From assembly GCA_026398615.1 (NCBI GenBank), contig JAPLSN010000009.1, forward strand, positions 1 to 32,178: 32,178 nt of DNA. Direction: 5' to 3'. The notes under the pieces are model-generated. The model was not told the DNA's origin. It did not search any database and was given only the letters and a program-made list of their open reading frames with translations. This stretch comes from Spirochaetota bacterium. GTDB taxonomy: Bacteria; Spirochaetota; Spirochaetia; Treponematales; UBA12059. Each line of letters begins with the position of its first letter. Position 1 is the first letter of the stretch. Positions 23,285-32,099 of the stretch are shown in pieces. The position numbers were made by a program, and so were the translations under genes.

Positions 23285-26200
23285 TCACTCGTACACGGTG
23301 AAGGCTGCCCAGTGCACGGGCGCGCGGAAGCGCTTGTCGGCCATGAACTCGAGCCGGACGCGCCGGAATGCCTCCGGGAAACCGATGCCCTCGCGCGCGA
23401 CGAGGCTGTAGGCGCGGACCATGAACTCGGCGGTGGACTCGTCGTACACGGTCCAGAGCGTGACCCCGACCTTGCGCGCGCCGGCGATCATGAACGCGCG
23501 CGTCAGCCCGACGAGCCCGTCGCCCCGCCGTTCGGAACCCAGGCCCGTCTCGCAGGCGCTGAGCATGACCATGCCGGCGTCCAGCCTGAGGAGGGCGGCT
23601 TCCCCGACCGTGAGGTAGCCGTCCTCCGGCGAGCCGTCGACGGTCCCGGACACTTCGGAGAGCACGATGGCCGACATCTCCGGCAGTCGCCCGTCCCAGT
23701 ACCCGTGGACGGCCAGGTGCACGAGCCCGAATTTCCCGAGTTCGCCGGAGGCGGACAGGGACTTGATCGTCCTCTCGCTCGCGTCGGTTCCGGTAAGGGC
23801 GCGGACCCCGCGGCCGGCCAAGGCTTCCCCGGCGATCCTGCCGACCTCGATCCGGGTGCCAGGCAGATCGCACCACCGCAGGCGGGCCTGGGCGAAATAG
23901 GCCGCGTCCCCCTTGGCCGCGACCTGGGCCAGGAAGTCCGCGCCGGCGCCGCTGGTTGCGCCGGGGGCCTGCGTGACCAGCACGGGGGAACGGGAAGCCG
24001 AGGCGCCGCTCGTCGAGTAGACCGCGCCGCCGACGGCCAGGAGCCGTTCGTCGTCGGCTCCGGCCGCGCCGTGCGCCATGAGGCTCACCGACACGGACGG
24101 GCTCAGGGTGACGCGGTAACGGGTGCCCAACGGCGTCCCCGTCGCGGAGTCCGTCAACGCGTCGAAGGGCAGGAAGGCGAGCGGTCCGTCTGGCACGATG
24201 ACGATGCCCTCCATGCCCTGCAGATGCGGCTCGACCGGCCTGATCAGGGCGGCATATAGCGTGGCACCCTTCGTCTTCCAGTCGGGCATCTCCTCGGTTA
24301 TGGAAGACCGGAAGGCGGCGATCGAGCCCCGGTAATCGAAATCGCGGGGCAGCTCCACGATGATTTCGCCGTCCTGCCGCACCACGATGCAGGCGCAGCG
24401 CCGTTGGGCTTCCACGAGGGGTTCGGAGTCGCGCTCATCCCAGATGACGTACTCCAGGAGAACGCGGCCCTTTCCGGCCAGAGTGCGCGCGTCGGCGAGC
24501 GTGGCCGTCCGCGGATTCCGCAGGGCGGCGTAGCGGGGAGCCGCGGACGCCAGCGCCTTGTCCGCAGCCCCGAACGCGCGTTCCGCGTCGTGACGCTCCT
24601 CGAGGAGTTTCGGGAGCGAGCCCGGTTTCCGCTCCTTCGGAGCGAGCCCCGTTTCCGCGCGGATGGCCGCGTCGAGTTCCTCGATGCGGGTCGCCATGGC
24701 TGCCAGCGCCTCCCGCTGCCCGGGCGCGACACCCGGGGCCTGGAGCGCCTTGGCCAGCGCCAGCTGGTCCAGGAAGCCCCGTGCCCGCATGCCCTCGGCG
24801 TAGCCGAACGCCGATTCGACGTCGCCGAGGCGGCGGGCGGTCTCGAACGCCAGCTGGTACACCGTGATGTTCCGCGCGGTGAAGTCGGTCTTGCCCGACG
24901 CGAGGCCGCTCCGGGCGTTTTCCGAAGCCGCGATGGCCTCGGAAAACGCCGCGGCGGCACGGGCGGGACGGCCGTATTCGAGCCAGGAGAGGCCGACGAC
25001 GCGCGCGGCGTCCGCCCAGTCCTGGTAGGCCCGCGCGTCGCGGTAGGCGGCGTAGGCCCGCGCAAAATCCGCCTCGGCGCCCTTCTCGTCGCCGGAAGCC
25101 AGTCGGACGATCCCGACGGCCATCCGCGAGTAACCGATCTGCGGGGGCGCGCTGCCGGGCGTCGCTTCATAGATCGCGGCGGCACGCTCCGCGAAGGCGA
25201 GAGACTGTGCGTAGTCCCCGGCGAGCGACAGGATCGTCGAGATCTGGATGCAGATGTCCGCGGTTTCCGGACTGTCGGTTCCGAGCAGTCCTTCGAAGAT
25301 GGCGAAGGCGGTCTTGATCGCGAGCGAAGCCCCGTCCGCGTCGCCCGAGTTGACCTTGGCCAGGGCCAGGGAAAGCCAGTCGGTGGCGATCGACGCCCGG
25401 TCCGTGGCGAGCTCGGCCTCCCGCACCGCGATCGCCCGCTCATACCAGGACATGGACGCTGCCGGGTCCCCCAGGTGGCCATACGCCTGGGCGATGCCCT
25501 CGAGCGCCGACGTGATCTCCTCGGGATCGCGTGGTTCCAGACGCTCGTGGATGGCGAGCGCCTGCCGGTACTGGTCGAGGGATTGACGATGGTCTCCACT
25601 GCTTTTGTAGGCCATCGCAAGCGAGCCGATGATCTGCCCCACCTGAAGACTGTTCTCGCCGTAGAGCTCCAGGCGGATTTCGAGGGAGCGCTTGAAGTGG
25701 TCGATCTCCCGCGTGAAGTCACCCATGCGGGAGTACGCGAGGCCGAGGCCGGAGTGGCAGAGGTCCGCACCGGCGGCCCCGAACCTGCCCTGCCGCTCGT
25801 AGGCGCGGAGCGCCTCCACCAACCGGTCGACGGCGCCGGGATAGTCCCCGATCTCCAGCAGGTCGTAACCGAGCCCGCTGAGCGCCGATGCCAACCCGAT
25901 GTCGTTCTTTCCGGCGTTCTCCCGCATGATCGCCAATGCCCGCTCCCGGTACGCGATGGCCGCCATCCGGTCGCCGAGCCGGGATGCCGCTTGCGCGAGC
26001 CCCTCCAGGCATTCCGCAGCGTCCAGGCTGCCCGGGCCACGCGAGGCTTCGAAGGCGGCGAGCGCGCGCTTGTAGGCTTCCTGAGCCCCCGACCAGTCCC
26101 CACGCTCCAGGGCCAGCCGGGCGAGGGAGGCCATGCTCCTTGCTACGTCGGGGCTGCCCGGCCCGCGTGCCTTCTCCCTGATGGCGAGCGCCTTCCTGAA

Positions 26201-27037
26201 TGCCGTTTCCGCCTCGTCCAGACGCCCGAGCGACAGGAGCGCCTTGCCGCACGCGTCGTACGAGTCGGCGACGCGTGGATGTCCCGCGCCCAGGAACCGT
26301 TCGCGGATCCTGACGACCTTGCGATCCAGCTCGAGCGCGCCGTCCGAGTCACCCCGCGCGGCCATGCAGGTGGCCAGGTATTCGGCGACCGTAGCTTCGA
26401 ACAGTTCGTCCGTGCCGAAGATGGCCCGGAACTTTCCCTGGAGCGCCCCGGCCGCTTGTTCGCTGGCGTCGAGTGCGCCGTCGCCCGCGATCAGGTCGCC
26501 GTACCGGCCGCGCAAACGGCGGAATTCCCCGATCTTCCGGGATGACCGCGTCCACAGTGCTCCCTTTCGGAAGCTCGCCAGGTCGGGTTCCGTCGCCATC
26601 GCCTCGAAGTCGTCGTAGAGGCAGGACAGCGCGACGAGGAAACAGCGGTCGGCTTCCTCCGCGTCGCCGCGGACCGAAGCGACGCGCTGCAGGAAGCCAT
26701 ACACGTAGGCATTGGTCGAGTGCATCCGCTCGGCCCGCCTGAGCCAGGGCAACGATTTCCGGAATCCGGGGCGATCCTCGGGCATGGCGAACCACAGCGT
26801 GCCCAGGAGCTCGATCACCGGGAGGTTTTCAGGGTCCTTCTTCGCCTCGGCTTCCAGCCAGGACAGCGTGGCGGGTATGCCGCCTTCCTGCATCCTGGTC
26901 ATTGCCTCCCCGTAGATCGTCGCCATGTCGGCATACGGGTCTTTCCAGACGCGGGATTGGGCGGGCACGATCGGGGGGAAAGCTGCAAAAGCCGCAAGGG
27001 CGAGCACGCGGACAAGCCGGGAAGTTTTCACGGTCAT
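23285..27037 (-). CDS. Exported TPR-CHAT protein (putative caspase-like protease)
   Basis: This 1,250-residue protein has a signal peptide (about 1-27, cleavage near VPA/QS). A region of kinesin-light-chain-like TPRs of about 42 residues runs through roughly 200-700, recognisable by repeated 'DxAxxxxxxALAIRE' helices, followed by further helical sequence to about 880. A C-terminal CHAT domain (about 950-1250) follows. The caspase-like dyad is intact: H1111 in 'LVHLAVHGYWDG' and C1162 in 'LSACETGLG'. TPR-CHAT proteins are proteases whose TPR part binds a trigger or substrate. The predicted export is notable. The ATG lies 6 nt after TATACT without a Shine-Dalgarno sequence. It sits between corA and the SpiroCoCo gene, all on minus. 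Confidence 0.9.
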   Translation of the reverse strand: MTVKTSRLVRVLALAAFAAFPPIVPAQSRVWKDPYADMATIYGEAMTRMQEGGIPATLSWLEAEAKKDPENLPVIELLGTLWFAMPEDRPGFRKSLPWLRRAERMHSTNAYVYGFLQRVASVRGDAEEADRCFLVALSCLYDDFEAMATEPDLASFRKGALWTRSSRKIGEFRRLRGRYGDLIAGDGALDASEQAAGALQGKFRAIFGTDELFEATVAEYLATCMAARGDSDGALELDRKVVRIRERFLGAGHPRVADSYDACGKALLSLGRLDEAETAFRKALAIREKARGPGSPDVARSMASLARLALERGDWSGAQEAYKRALAAFEASRGPGSLDAAECLEGLAQAASRLGDRMAAIAYRERALAIMRENAGKNDIGLASALSGLGYDLLEIGDYPGAVDRLVEALRAYERQGRFGAAGADLCHSGLGLAYSRMGDFTREIDHFKRSLEIRLELYGENSLQVGQIIGSLAMAYKSSGDHRQSLDQYRQALAIHERLEPRDPEEITSALEGIAQAYGHLGDPAASMSWYERAIAVREAELATDRASIATDWLSLALAKVNSGDADGASLAIKTAFAIFEGLLGTDSPETADICIQISTILSLAGDYAQSLAFAERAAAIYEATPGSAPPQIGYSRMAVGIVRLASGDEKGAEADFARAYAAYRDARAYQDWADAARVVGLSWLEYGRPARAAAAFSEAIAASENARSGLASGKTDFTARNITVYQLAFETARRLGDVESAFGYAEGMRARGFLDQLALAKALQAPGVAPGQREALAAMATRIEELDAAIRAETGLAPKERKPGSLPKLLEERHDAERAFGAADKALASAAPRYAALRNPRTATLADARTLAGKGRVLLEYVIWDERDSEPLVEAQRRCACIVVRQDGEIIVELPRDFDYRGSIAAFRSSITEEMPDWKTKGATLYAALIRPVEPHLQGMEGIVIVPDGPLAFLPFDALTDSATGTPLGTRYRVTLSPSVSVSLMAHGAAGADDERLLAVGGAVYSTSGASASRSPVLVTQAPGATSGAGADFLAQVAAKGDAAYFAQARLRWCDLPGTRIEVGRIAGEALAGRGVRALTGTDASERTIKSLSASGELGKFGLVHLAVHGYWDGRLPEMSAIVLSEVSGTVDGSPEDGYLTVGEAALLRLDAGMVMLSACETGLGSERRGDGLVGLTRAFMIAGARKVGVTLWTVYDESTAEFMVRAYSLVAREGIGFPEAFRRVRLEFMADKRFRAPVHWAAFTVYE

Positions 27038-27043
27038 GTCTCA

Positions 27044-27049
27044 AGTATA
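27044..27049 (-). promoter_or_regulatory. -10 box of a leaderless transcript (CHAT gene)
   Basis: TATACT on the minus strand is followed by six nt (tgagac) and the ATG at 27037. No Shine-Dalgarno sequence is present. It lies downstream of the corA terminator, so the CHAT gene is an independent unit. Confidence 0.55.
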
Positions 27050-27095
27050 GCGCGGAGCAGGCGCCGGAGAAGTCGTGCTACCGAGGCTGTTCGCG

Positions 27096-27139
27096 AAAAA
27101 GGCGACGACCCCCGGACTCGATGCCCGGGGTTCGCCGCC
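27096..27139 (-). terminator. Intrinsic terminator of corA
   Basis: On the minus strand a 15-bp stem (27139-27125 with 27115-27101, two G-T pairs) is followed by TTTTT, 9 nt after the corA stop. Confidence 0.88.
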
Positions 27140-27148
27140 TTACGTCGT

Positions 27149-28141
27149 TCAGCGCCGGTAAGGCGGAGGCGCGACGATGGCTCCGGCTGCCGTCTTCGCC
27201 ATCCTCGGCTTGCGGCGCGAAGGTCGGCCGCTGAGGAGCAGGGCGCCGACGGAGCCGGCGGCCACGCAGATCCCCGCGATGATGGCAAAGGCATTCGGGA
27301 GCTCCCCGAGAGGCACCTTCACGTTCATCCCGAACATGCTGACGATGAGAGTCGGGATCATGAGCACGATGGAGATGACCGTGAGCCGTTTCATCTGGAT
27401 GTTGAGATTGTTCGAGATGACCGAAGCGAAGGCGTCCATCATGCCCGAAAGGATGTCCGAGTAGATGTTCGCCATTTCGATGGCCTGCTTGTTGTCCGTG
27501 AGGACATCCTCCAGGAGTTCGGTTTCGTCCTCCTTGAATCGGATCGTCTTCGTCGCCTGGAGCTTTTCGAGGACGATTTCGTTCGACTTCAGGCTGGTCG
27601 TGAAGAATACCAGGGACTTCTCGAAGGCGAGGAGCTGGGTGAGTTCGTGGTTCTTCACCGAGCGTTGAAGCTCCTGTTCGATTACCGCGGTGCGGCGGTT
27701 GATGTCCTTGAGGTAGCGCAGGTAGACGATGGCGGCACGCCCGAAGAGCTTGAGCACGAAGGCGCTCTTGTTCTTGAGGTCCAGCGCGCGGCGGCCGCCT
27801 CCGAGGAGCTCCTCGAGCACTTCGGAGTCGCCCGAGCAGATGGTGACCACTCGGTCGGGAAAGAGGATGAAACCGACCGGTGCCGTGTAGTACGAGACTT
27901 CGTATCGGGCGTCGAAGACCGGGAGGCGGACGATCAGGAGCGAATATTCATCCTCCTTCTCGATGCGCGACTGTTCGTCGAGGTCCATGATGTCCTGGAG
28001 ATGTTCCGGCAGGATGCCGAAATCCCGTTCGAGGAGGTTGAGATCATCGCGGGTCGCGTTGCGGACGTCGGTCCAGGTCCCTCGTTCCGCCGAGTCGACG
28101 CGGGCGAGCCCCGTCTCCTGGTTCTTCCAGATTGCGAGCAT
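27149..28141 (-). CDS. corA: CorA-family magnesium/divalent cation transporter
   Basis: This 330-residue protein has a cytoplasmic N-terminal funnel domain, a long stalk helix and two C-terminal membrane helices. The family signature G271-M272-N273 closes the first helix ('ISIVLMIPTLIVSMFGMN') and 'AFAIIAGICVAAGSVGALLL' is the second helix. CorA proteins form pentameric channels for Mg2+ (also Co2+ or Ni2+). The last about 25 residues are basic and proline-rich. GGAGGG lies 7-8 nt before the ATG. It is followed at once by an intrinsic terminator and so forms a single-gene unit. Confidence 0.93.
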   Translation of the reverse strand: MLAIWKNQETGLARVDSAERGTWTDVRNATRDDLNLLERDFGILPEHLQDIMDLDEQSRIEKEDEYSLLIVRLPVFDARYEVSYYTAPVGFILFPDRVVTICSGDSEVLEELLGGGRRALDLKNKSAFVLKLFGRAAIVYLRYLKDINRRTAVIEQELQRSVKNHELTQLLAFEKSLVFFTTSLKSNEIVLEKLQATKTIRFKEDETELLEDVLTDNKQAIEMANIYSDILSGMMDAFASVISNNLNIQMKRLTVISIVLMIPTLIVSMFGMNVKVPLGELPNAFAIIAGICVAAGSVGALLLSGRPSRRKPRMAKTAAGAIVAPPPYRR

Positions 28142-28526
28142 GCAAGTACCCTCCGCCCTCGCGGAACGGCGTCGCGTCGGGAATGTCCGGCGTGAATGTG
28201 CCGCGTTACGGACGCGACGTTCGGATCGCGCTCCGCGGGGGCCGTTGTATGAATGGAGCAGGCGACTCTGAACGACTACCGTCAGGGTCCATTCGGTTCC
28301 CCCTTGTCTGAATGCGCGGATGCGTCCCCGTACGGGAACGCGGCAGGTGGGGCGTCAGACGAGCTTTGAAAAAAATCCGGATCCCGACAGGCTGTCGAAG
28401 ATCCAAGGATATGTTTATAGCGAAATGGAGCTTCGGGAGCAAGTCATTTCCCGAACGGCGGCGTTTTTCCGCGCATTTCGCGTTCAGATACGGTCGAATG
28501 TGTGCTTTCGCCGCGTTCCGTAGAAC
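28142..28526. other. Divergent intergenic region without a recognised gene
   Basis: These 385 nt separate corA (minus) from comEC (plus). A 32-codon plus-strand frame at 28425-28523 has no recognisable product. GACAGGCTGTC (28385 region) is a small dyad, and a possible AT-rich -10-like patch (GGATATGTTTATAG) lies near 28408-28421. Nothing here reaches the level of a gene or a defined RNA. Confidence 0.5.
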
Positions 28527-30023
28527 ATGCGCGAAACGGAAACTTCGCCGGGTCCCGCGAAACCGTCGCGCGCGCGGCCGTTCGAACCGCTCATTCCCGC
28601 GGCCTGCGCCCTGGCCGTCGGCCTGTACATTCCCGTCCCTCCCGTGATGGCGGTTTGCATGGCCCTCGTCGCGGCGTCCGCCGCGGTCGCCGCGCTCGCC
28701 GTGCCCGCGAAAATGCCGAAGCTGGCCGGCGCTCTCTGCCTCGCCGTCGCCTGCGGTCTTGTCCTCGGCGTTGCGGCGCGGTTCTCGGAGGAGTGGCGGA
28801 AGGCGGGAGCCGGTTTCGGGCTTCCCGTGGGCCGCGTGGCGCGCGTCGAGGGTATCCTGGTCAGGGATTCCGCGCCGATCCGGGGCGGTACCAGGTATCT
28901 CCTCGAACTCGATGCCTGTTCCGACACCTTCGGTGCCGGGGCATCCGCGGGGGGGCGACTCGTGATCATCGCGACCCCCGCGGGGCGGGGGATGGAAGCG
29001 GGAACGCACGTGGCCGTCGAAGGACGGTTTTCCCCCGAGCAGGCTGGCGATGGTTTCATCTCGTTCAACCCTCGTCTGGCCATACTCTCCGAGCCAACCG
29101 GTTTCCGGGGAATCCGCGCGGTCGTTTTCCGTTCGCTCGAGTCGGCGGCGTCGCGCGTGGGCACCGTGTCGACGCCCCTCCTCAAGGCCCTGCTCCTCGG
29201 GATCCGCGAGGATCTCGACCGGGAAACCCAGGATCTCTTCAAGCGTGCCGGCTGTTCCCACATTCTCGCGTTGTCGGGGCAGCACCTTTCCGTGCTCGCC
29301 TCCCTCGCGATCGCCCTGTCCTCGCCGGCGCTCGGGAGCTTCGTCGCGCTGGGGGCGGCCACCGTGCTCGTCGCGGCGTATGCTGCCGTCGTCGGCGCGG
29401 AAGCCTCGGTGCTGCGGGGCGCCCTCATGTTCACCCTCATGGCGCTGGGCCGCCTCCGGGGGCGGCCGAACTCCCCGCTCAACGCCCTCGCCGCCTCGTT
29501 CGTCATCCAGGCTTCGCTTTTCCCGGAAACGGCCTTCCAGTGGTCCTTCATCCTTTCCTACCTGGCGATGGCCGGGCTCGTGAAGCTGGCTCCCGCCTTC
29601 GATTTCGCGCTCAAGCCGCGGATCGGCGCCGGCCTGTCGGCGGCTTTTTCCGCGTCGCTCGGCGCGACGGTGGCTTCTTTCCCGTTCTGCGCCGTCGCGT
29701 TCGGCGCGGTCTATCCCGGCGGCATCCTCGCGGCCACGGCGGCCGGTCCAGTCTCGGCGCTCTTCCTGTGGACCGGGACCCTCGGGGTCGCCGCCGTATC
29801 GGCCTTTCCCTTCCTCGTCGGTCCCGTCTCGTCCATCGTGGACATCGCGTACCGCGCACTCGTTTTCCTGCTGGAGGCAGGCGCCGCCTTTCCCGCGCTC
29901 GAACTCGGGCCCGGACCGCCCAGGATCATCGCCATAGGCGTCGTTGCGCTCGCCGCGGGCCTCGTGTATGCTTGGCCACATGTCCAGTACTTCCGCTACC
30001 GGTCTTTTCCGGATCGATTATGA
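28527..30023 (+). CDS. ComEC/Rec2-family DNA-uptake channel, short form
   Basis: This 498-residue polytopic protein has the ComEC competence domain. N-terminal helices (about 20-80) are followed by an OB-like soluble part (about 100-190, 'VARVEGILVRDSAP...') and a large helical core. The family motif 'HILALSGQHLSVL' begins at H245; 'GAEASVLRGALMF', 'NSPLNALAASFVI' and 'FQWSFILSYLAMAGL' follow. It should carry single-stranded DNA across the inner membrane. The C-terminal metallo-beta-lactamase-like nuclease domain found in full-length ComEC (about 750-800 residues) is absent. No Shine-Dalgarno sequence precedes the ATG. The end overlaps rsmA by 44 nt in another frame. Confidence 0.88.
   Translation: MRETETSPGPAKPSRARPFEPLIPAACALAVGLYIPVPPVMAVCMALVAASAAVAALAVPAKMPKLAGALCLAVACGLVLGVAARFSEEWRKAGAGFGLPVGRVARVEGILVRDSAPIRGGTRYLLELDACSDTFGAGASAGGRLVIIATPAGRGMEAGTHVAVEGRFSPEQAGDGFISFNPRLAILSEPTGFRGIRAVVFRSLESAASRVGTVSTPLLKALLLGIREDLDRETQDLFKRAGCSHILALSGQHLSVLASLAIALSSPALGSFVALGAATVLVAAYAAVVGAEASVLRGALMFTLMALGRLRGRPNSPLNALAASFVIQASLFPETAFQWSFILSYLAMAGLVKLAPAFDFALKPRIGAGLSAAFSASLGATVASFPFCAVAFGAVYPGGILAATAAGPVSALFLWTGTLGVAAVSAFPFLVGPVSSIVDIAYRALVFLLEAGAAFPALELGPGPPRIIAIGVVALAAGLVYAWPHVQYFRYRSFPDRL
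29967..29972 (+). promoter_or_regulatory. Possible internal -10 box for a leaderless rsmA transcript
   Basis: TATGCT inside the end of comEC is followed by seven nt and the rsmA ATG at 29980, with no Shine-Dalgarno sequence. This fits the TAnnnT-N6/7-ATG pattern seen at three other genes here. Confidence 0.35.
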
Positions 30024-30855
30024 TTCGCCGACGGCCATCTCCGCGCTGCTCGAGTCGGAGGGCTTCGCGATGCGGAAGCGCTACGGCCAGAATTTCCTCG
30101 TGAACGCATCCTCGCGCGCGCGCGTTTTCGCGGCCGCGGAATTCCGCCCTTCCTGCTCGGCGTGGGAGATCGGGCCGGGGATCGGGGCCATGACGGGAGC
30201 CATCCTGGGCGCCGGCGTCAGGCTCAGCGCCTTCGAGATCGACGAAGGATTCGTCGGGCTGCTCGCGCGGGCCTACGGCGACGATCCCGCCTTCCGGCTC
30301 TACCGGGGCGATTTCCTCAAGACCTGGCCCGAGGCGCTCGCCTCGGGCGGCATTCCCGACAGGATCTTCGGCAACCTACCGTACAATGCCGCGGCCGCCA
30401 TCGTCGCGGCCATCATCGAAGGCGGCGCGACGCCGGAGCTCATGGCCTTTACCGTGCAGCGGGAAGCTGCCCGCAGGATGGCGGCGGTCCCGGGAACCAA
30501 GGACTATTCGAGCTTTTCCGTGCTCTGCTCCTCGGTATGCGAGGTCCGCGTCGCCTTCGACCTTGGTGCCGGCTGCTTCTGGCCCCAGCCGCGCGTCATA
30601 TCCTCCGTCGTCGTCATGCGCCGCAAGGTCGACCGCCCGCCCGAGGCGGGGACGAAGGACTTCTCCCGCTTCACGCGCTCGCTGTTCGCCACAAGGCGAA
30701 AGACGATACGCAACAACATGAAGGCGGCGGGTTTCGACGACGGGGGCATACGATCCGCCTGCTCGTCCGTCGGCATCGACCCTGAAACCCGGGCTGAAGC
30801 CTTGCGCGTCGAAAAGCTCCTAGAGCTGTACCGGGCGGCGGGCAGCCCGCCATAA
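29980..30855 (+). CDS. rsmA: 16S rRNA (adenine1518-N6/adenine1519-N6)-dimethyltransferase
   Basis: This 291-residue enzyme dimethylates two adjacent adenines near the 3' end of 16S rRNA during small-subunit assembly; its loss gives kasugamycin resistance. Family motifs are 'MRKRYGQNFLVN' (start of the fold), 'WEIGPGIGAMTGAIL' (motif I, SAM binding), 'FEIDEGF' (motif II), 'NLPYNAAAAIV' (motif IV, the catalytic NLPY) and '[12 protein letters not shown]' near the end. The ATG at 29980 overlaps comEC by 44 nt and has a TATGCT box 7 nt upstream; initiation is either leaderless or coupled. The IS3 element begins about 50 nt after its stop. Confidence 0.93.
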   Translation: MSSTSATGLFRIDYDSPTAISALLESEGFAMRKRYGQNFLVNASSRARVFAAAEFRPSCSAWEIGPGIGAMTGAILGAGVRLSAFEIDEGFVGLLARAYGDDPAFRLYRGDFLKTWPEALASGGIPDRIFGNLPYNAAAAIVAAIIEGGATPELMAFTVQREAARRMAAVPGTKDYSSFSVLCSSVCEVRVAFDLGAGCFWPQPRVISSVVVMRRKVDRPPEAGTKDFSRFTRSLFATRRKTIRNNMKAAGFDDGGIRSACSSVGIDPETRAEALRVEKLLELYRAAGSPP

Positions 30856-31937
30856 TCCGGGAAACGCGATTTTCCGCTTTCGATGCTTGCGTTCGGGGTA
30901 TGCTGAGCCCATCTGTCAAGGCACATTCGTAAGGAAAATAAGTTGGATTCACCTTTCCCTTGTTTCCATGCGGCAGAATGCAATTCTTCCTCAGTTCTCT
31001 GGAACCTGCTCGCGTAGACTTCGTTCGGAGTCTGGTAGTCGTGCGATGAGTGGACCCGTTCTCCGTTGTAGAAATCCATGTACCGTTTGATTCCTGCCTT
31101 CAGCTTCATCGGCGTACGGTAGTCGCTGAGATAGATGTCCTCGTACTTCAGGGTTCTCCAGAAGCGCTCGATGTAGATGTTGTCCAAAGCCCGGTTTACG
31201 CCATCCATGCTGATCCGAATGCCATGCCCTTCGAGGACAGCGATAAAGGCATCAGACGTGAACTGGCAGCCCTGATCCGTGTTGAAGATCGCCGGAACCC
31301 CGTAGAGCGCGATCGCCTCCTCGAGCGCGGCCATGCAGAACTCCGCATCGAGGGTGTTCAAGACCCGCCACGTGAGGATCTTCCGCGAGTAAATGTCGAT
31401 GATCGCCGCGAGATACACGTCACCGCCAGAGAGCTTGATATTCGTGATGTCCGTAGCCCAGACCTGGTTCGGTAGCCAAATTCCCTTGCCCCGCAAGAGA
31501 TACGGATACTTCTTGTGGTGCTTCGCCTGAATGCTCGTTCGTTTACCTGGATAGATGGCTCGCAGTCCGGCTCTCCTCATGATTCGACGAACCTGTTTGC
31601 GTGTAACGCCAAGCTCAACGAGTTCCCTCGCCACCTTCCGATAGCCGTAGAACGGGCGCCTCCCAAGAACGTCCAGAATGGCTCTCGGAATTGCGATCTC
31701 ACGTTCGTCCTCAGTCTGCTCCGGCTTGTAGTAATACGAGGCTCTGCTGATACCCGGAATCCCGCATTGCTTCGCGATCGAGAGCTCGGGATCTATAGCC
31801 CCGGCTCGCTCCCGTACAGACGCCTGTACTTTTTTCAGGAACTCGTTCTCGACCTGGATCTGGCCGATCTCCTTGAACGGTTCGTCCTGCTTACGCTCGG
31901 CCGATTCCGCGTCCTTGTCCTTCCCTGCCACCTTCAT
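30504..31937 (-). CDS. IS3-family transposase (OrfB-type DDE), with chimeric C-terminus
   Basis: The open frame spans 477 codons. Residues 1-36 are the tail of an OrfA ('[13 protein letters not shown]', leucine-zipper type). Residues 50-312 are a typical IS3 OrfB: an HTH_21-like region (83-140) and an rve integrase core with the full DDE triad D163 (WATDIT), D221 (NTDQG) and E257 (IERFW), D-35-E spacing. The OrfA/OrfB joint retains the slippery A6G run (CTGAAAAAAGTA), but the two parts are now in one frame. There is no stop within the element; beyond about residue 345 the frame continues antisense through rsmA, so the last 130 residues are not transposase. The transposase is probably damaged, because OrfA is broken. 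Confidence 0.85.
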   Translation of the reverse strand: MKVAGKDKDAESAERKQDEPFKEIGQIQVENEFLKKVQASVRERAGAIDPELSIAKQCGIPGISRASYYYKPEQTEDEREIAIPRAILDVLGRRPFYGYRKVARELVELGVTRKQVRRIMRRAGLRAIYPGKRTSIQAKHHKKYPYLLRGKGIWLPNQVWATDITNIKLSGGDVYLAAIIDIYSRKILTWRVLNTLDAEFCMAALEEAIALYGVPAIFNTDQGCQFTSDAFIAVLEGHGIRISMDGVNRALDNIYIERFWRTLKYEDIYLSDYRTPMKLKAGIKRYMDFYNGERVHSSHDYQTPNEVYASRFQRTEEELHSAAWKQGKGESNLFSLRMCLDRWAQHTPNASIESGKSRFPDYGGLPAARYSSRSFSTRKASARVSGSMPTDEQADRMPPSSKPAAFMLLRIVFRLVANSERVKREKSFVPASGGRSTLRRMTTTEDMTRGWGQKQPAPRSKATRTSHTEEQSTEKLE

Positions 31938-31989
31938 GGGGTAAGTTCAGGCGAAAACCGGCAAAATCAAATCGGCGTGGACATTTCAT
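31891..31989 (-). pseudogene. OrfA remnant of the IS3 element (internal deletion)
   Basis: An ATG at 31989 with a strong GGAGGAG site 4 nt upstream opens MKCPRRFDF, which resembles IS3 OrfA N-termini (MKxxRRFDxxFK). The frame then departs from the family and stops at 31891 after 32 codons. The OrfA C-terminus is found again in another frame about 50 nt after the start ('[13 protein letters not shown]'), so the helix-turn-helix middle of OrfA appears deleted. Confidence 0.6.
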
Positions 31990-32063
31990 TTTCTCCTCCG
32001 CAGGAAGCGAGAATTGCATAGTACATTCATTATGTCCATTACATATTGATCGAATCATCATTA

Positions 32064-32072
32064 ATTATAGCA
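32064..32072 (-). promoter_or_regulatory. Extended -10 promoter of the IS3 transposase
   Basis: The minus strand reads TGCTATAAT, a perfect extended -10, about 75 nt before the OrfA ATG at 31989. The surrounding DNA is AT-rich and no consensus -35 is needed for this class. Confidence 0.5.
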
Positions 32073-32099
32073 AAATGACTTTTACAATCATTAAATTGC

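Noticed and set aside
24404-26545. Plus-strand open frame of 713 codons opposite the CHAT gene
   Set aside because: Shadow of the TPR-CHAT coding sequence, with no recognisable motifs.
28425-28523. 32-codon plus-strand frame before comEC
   Set aside because: No recognisable peptide and only a weak, poorly spaced ribosome site; chance frame.
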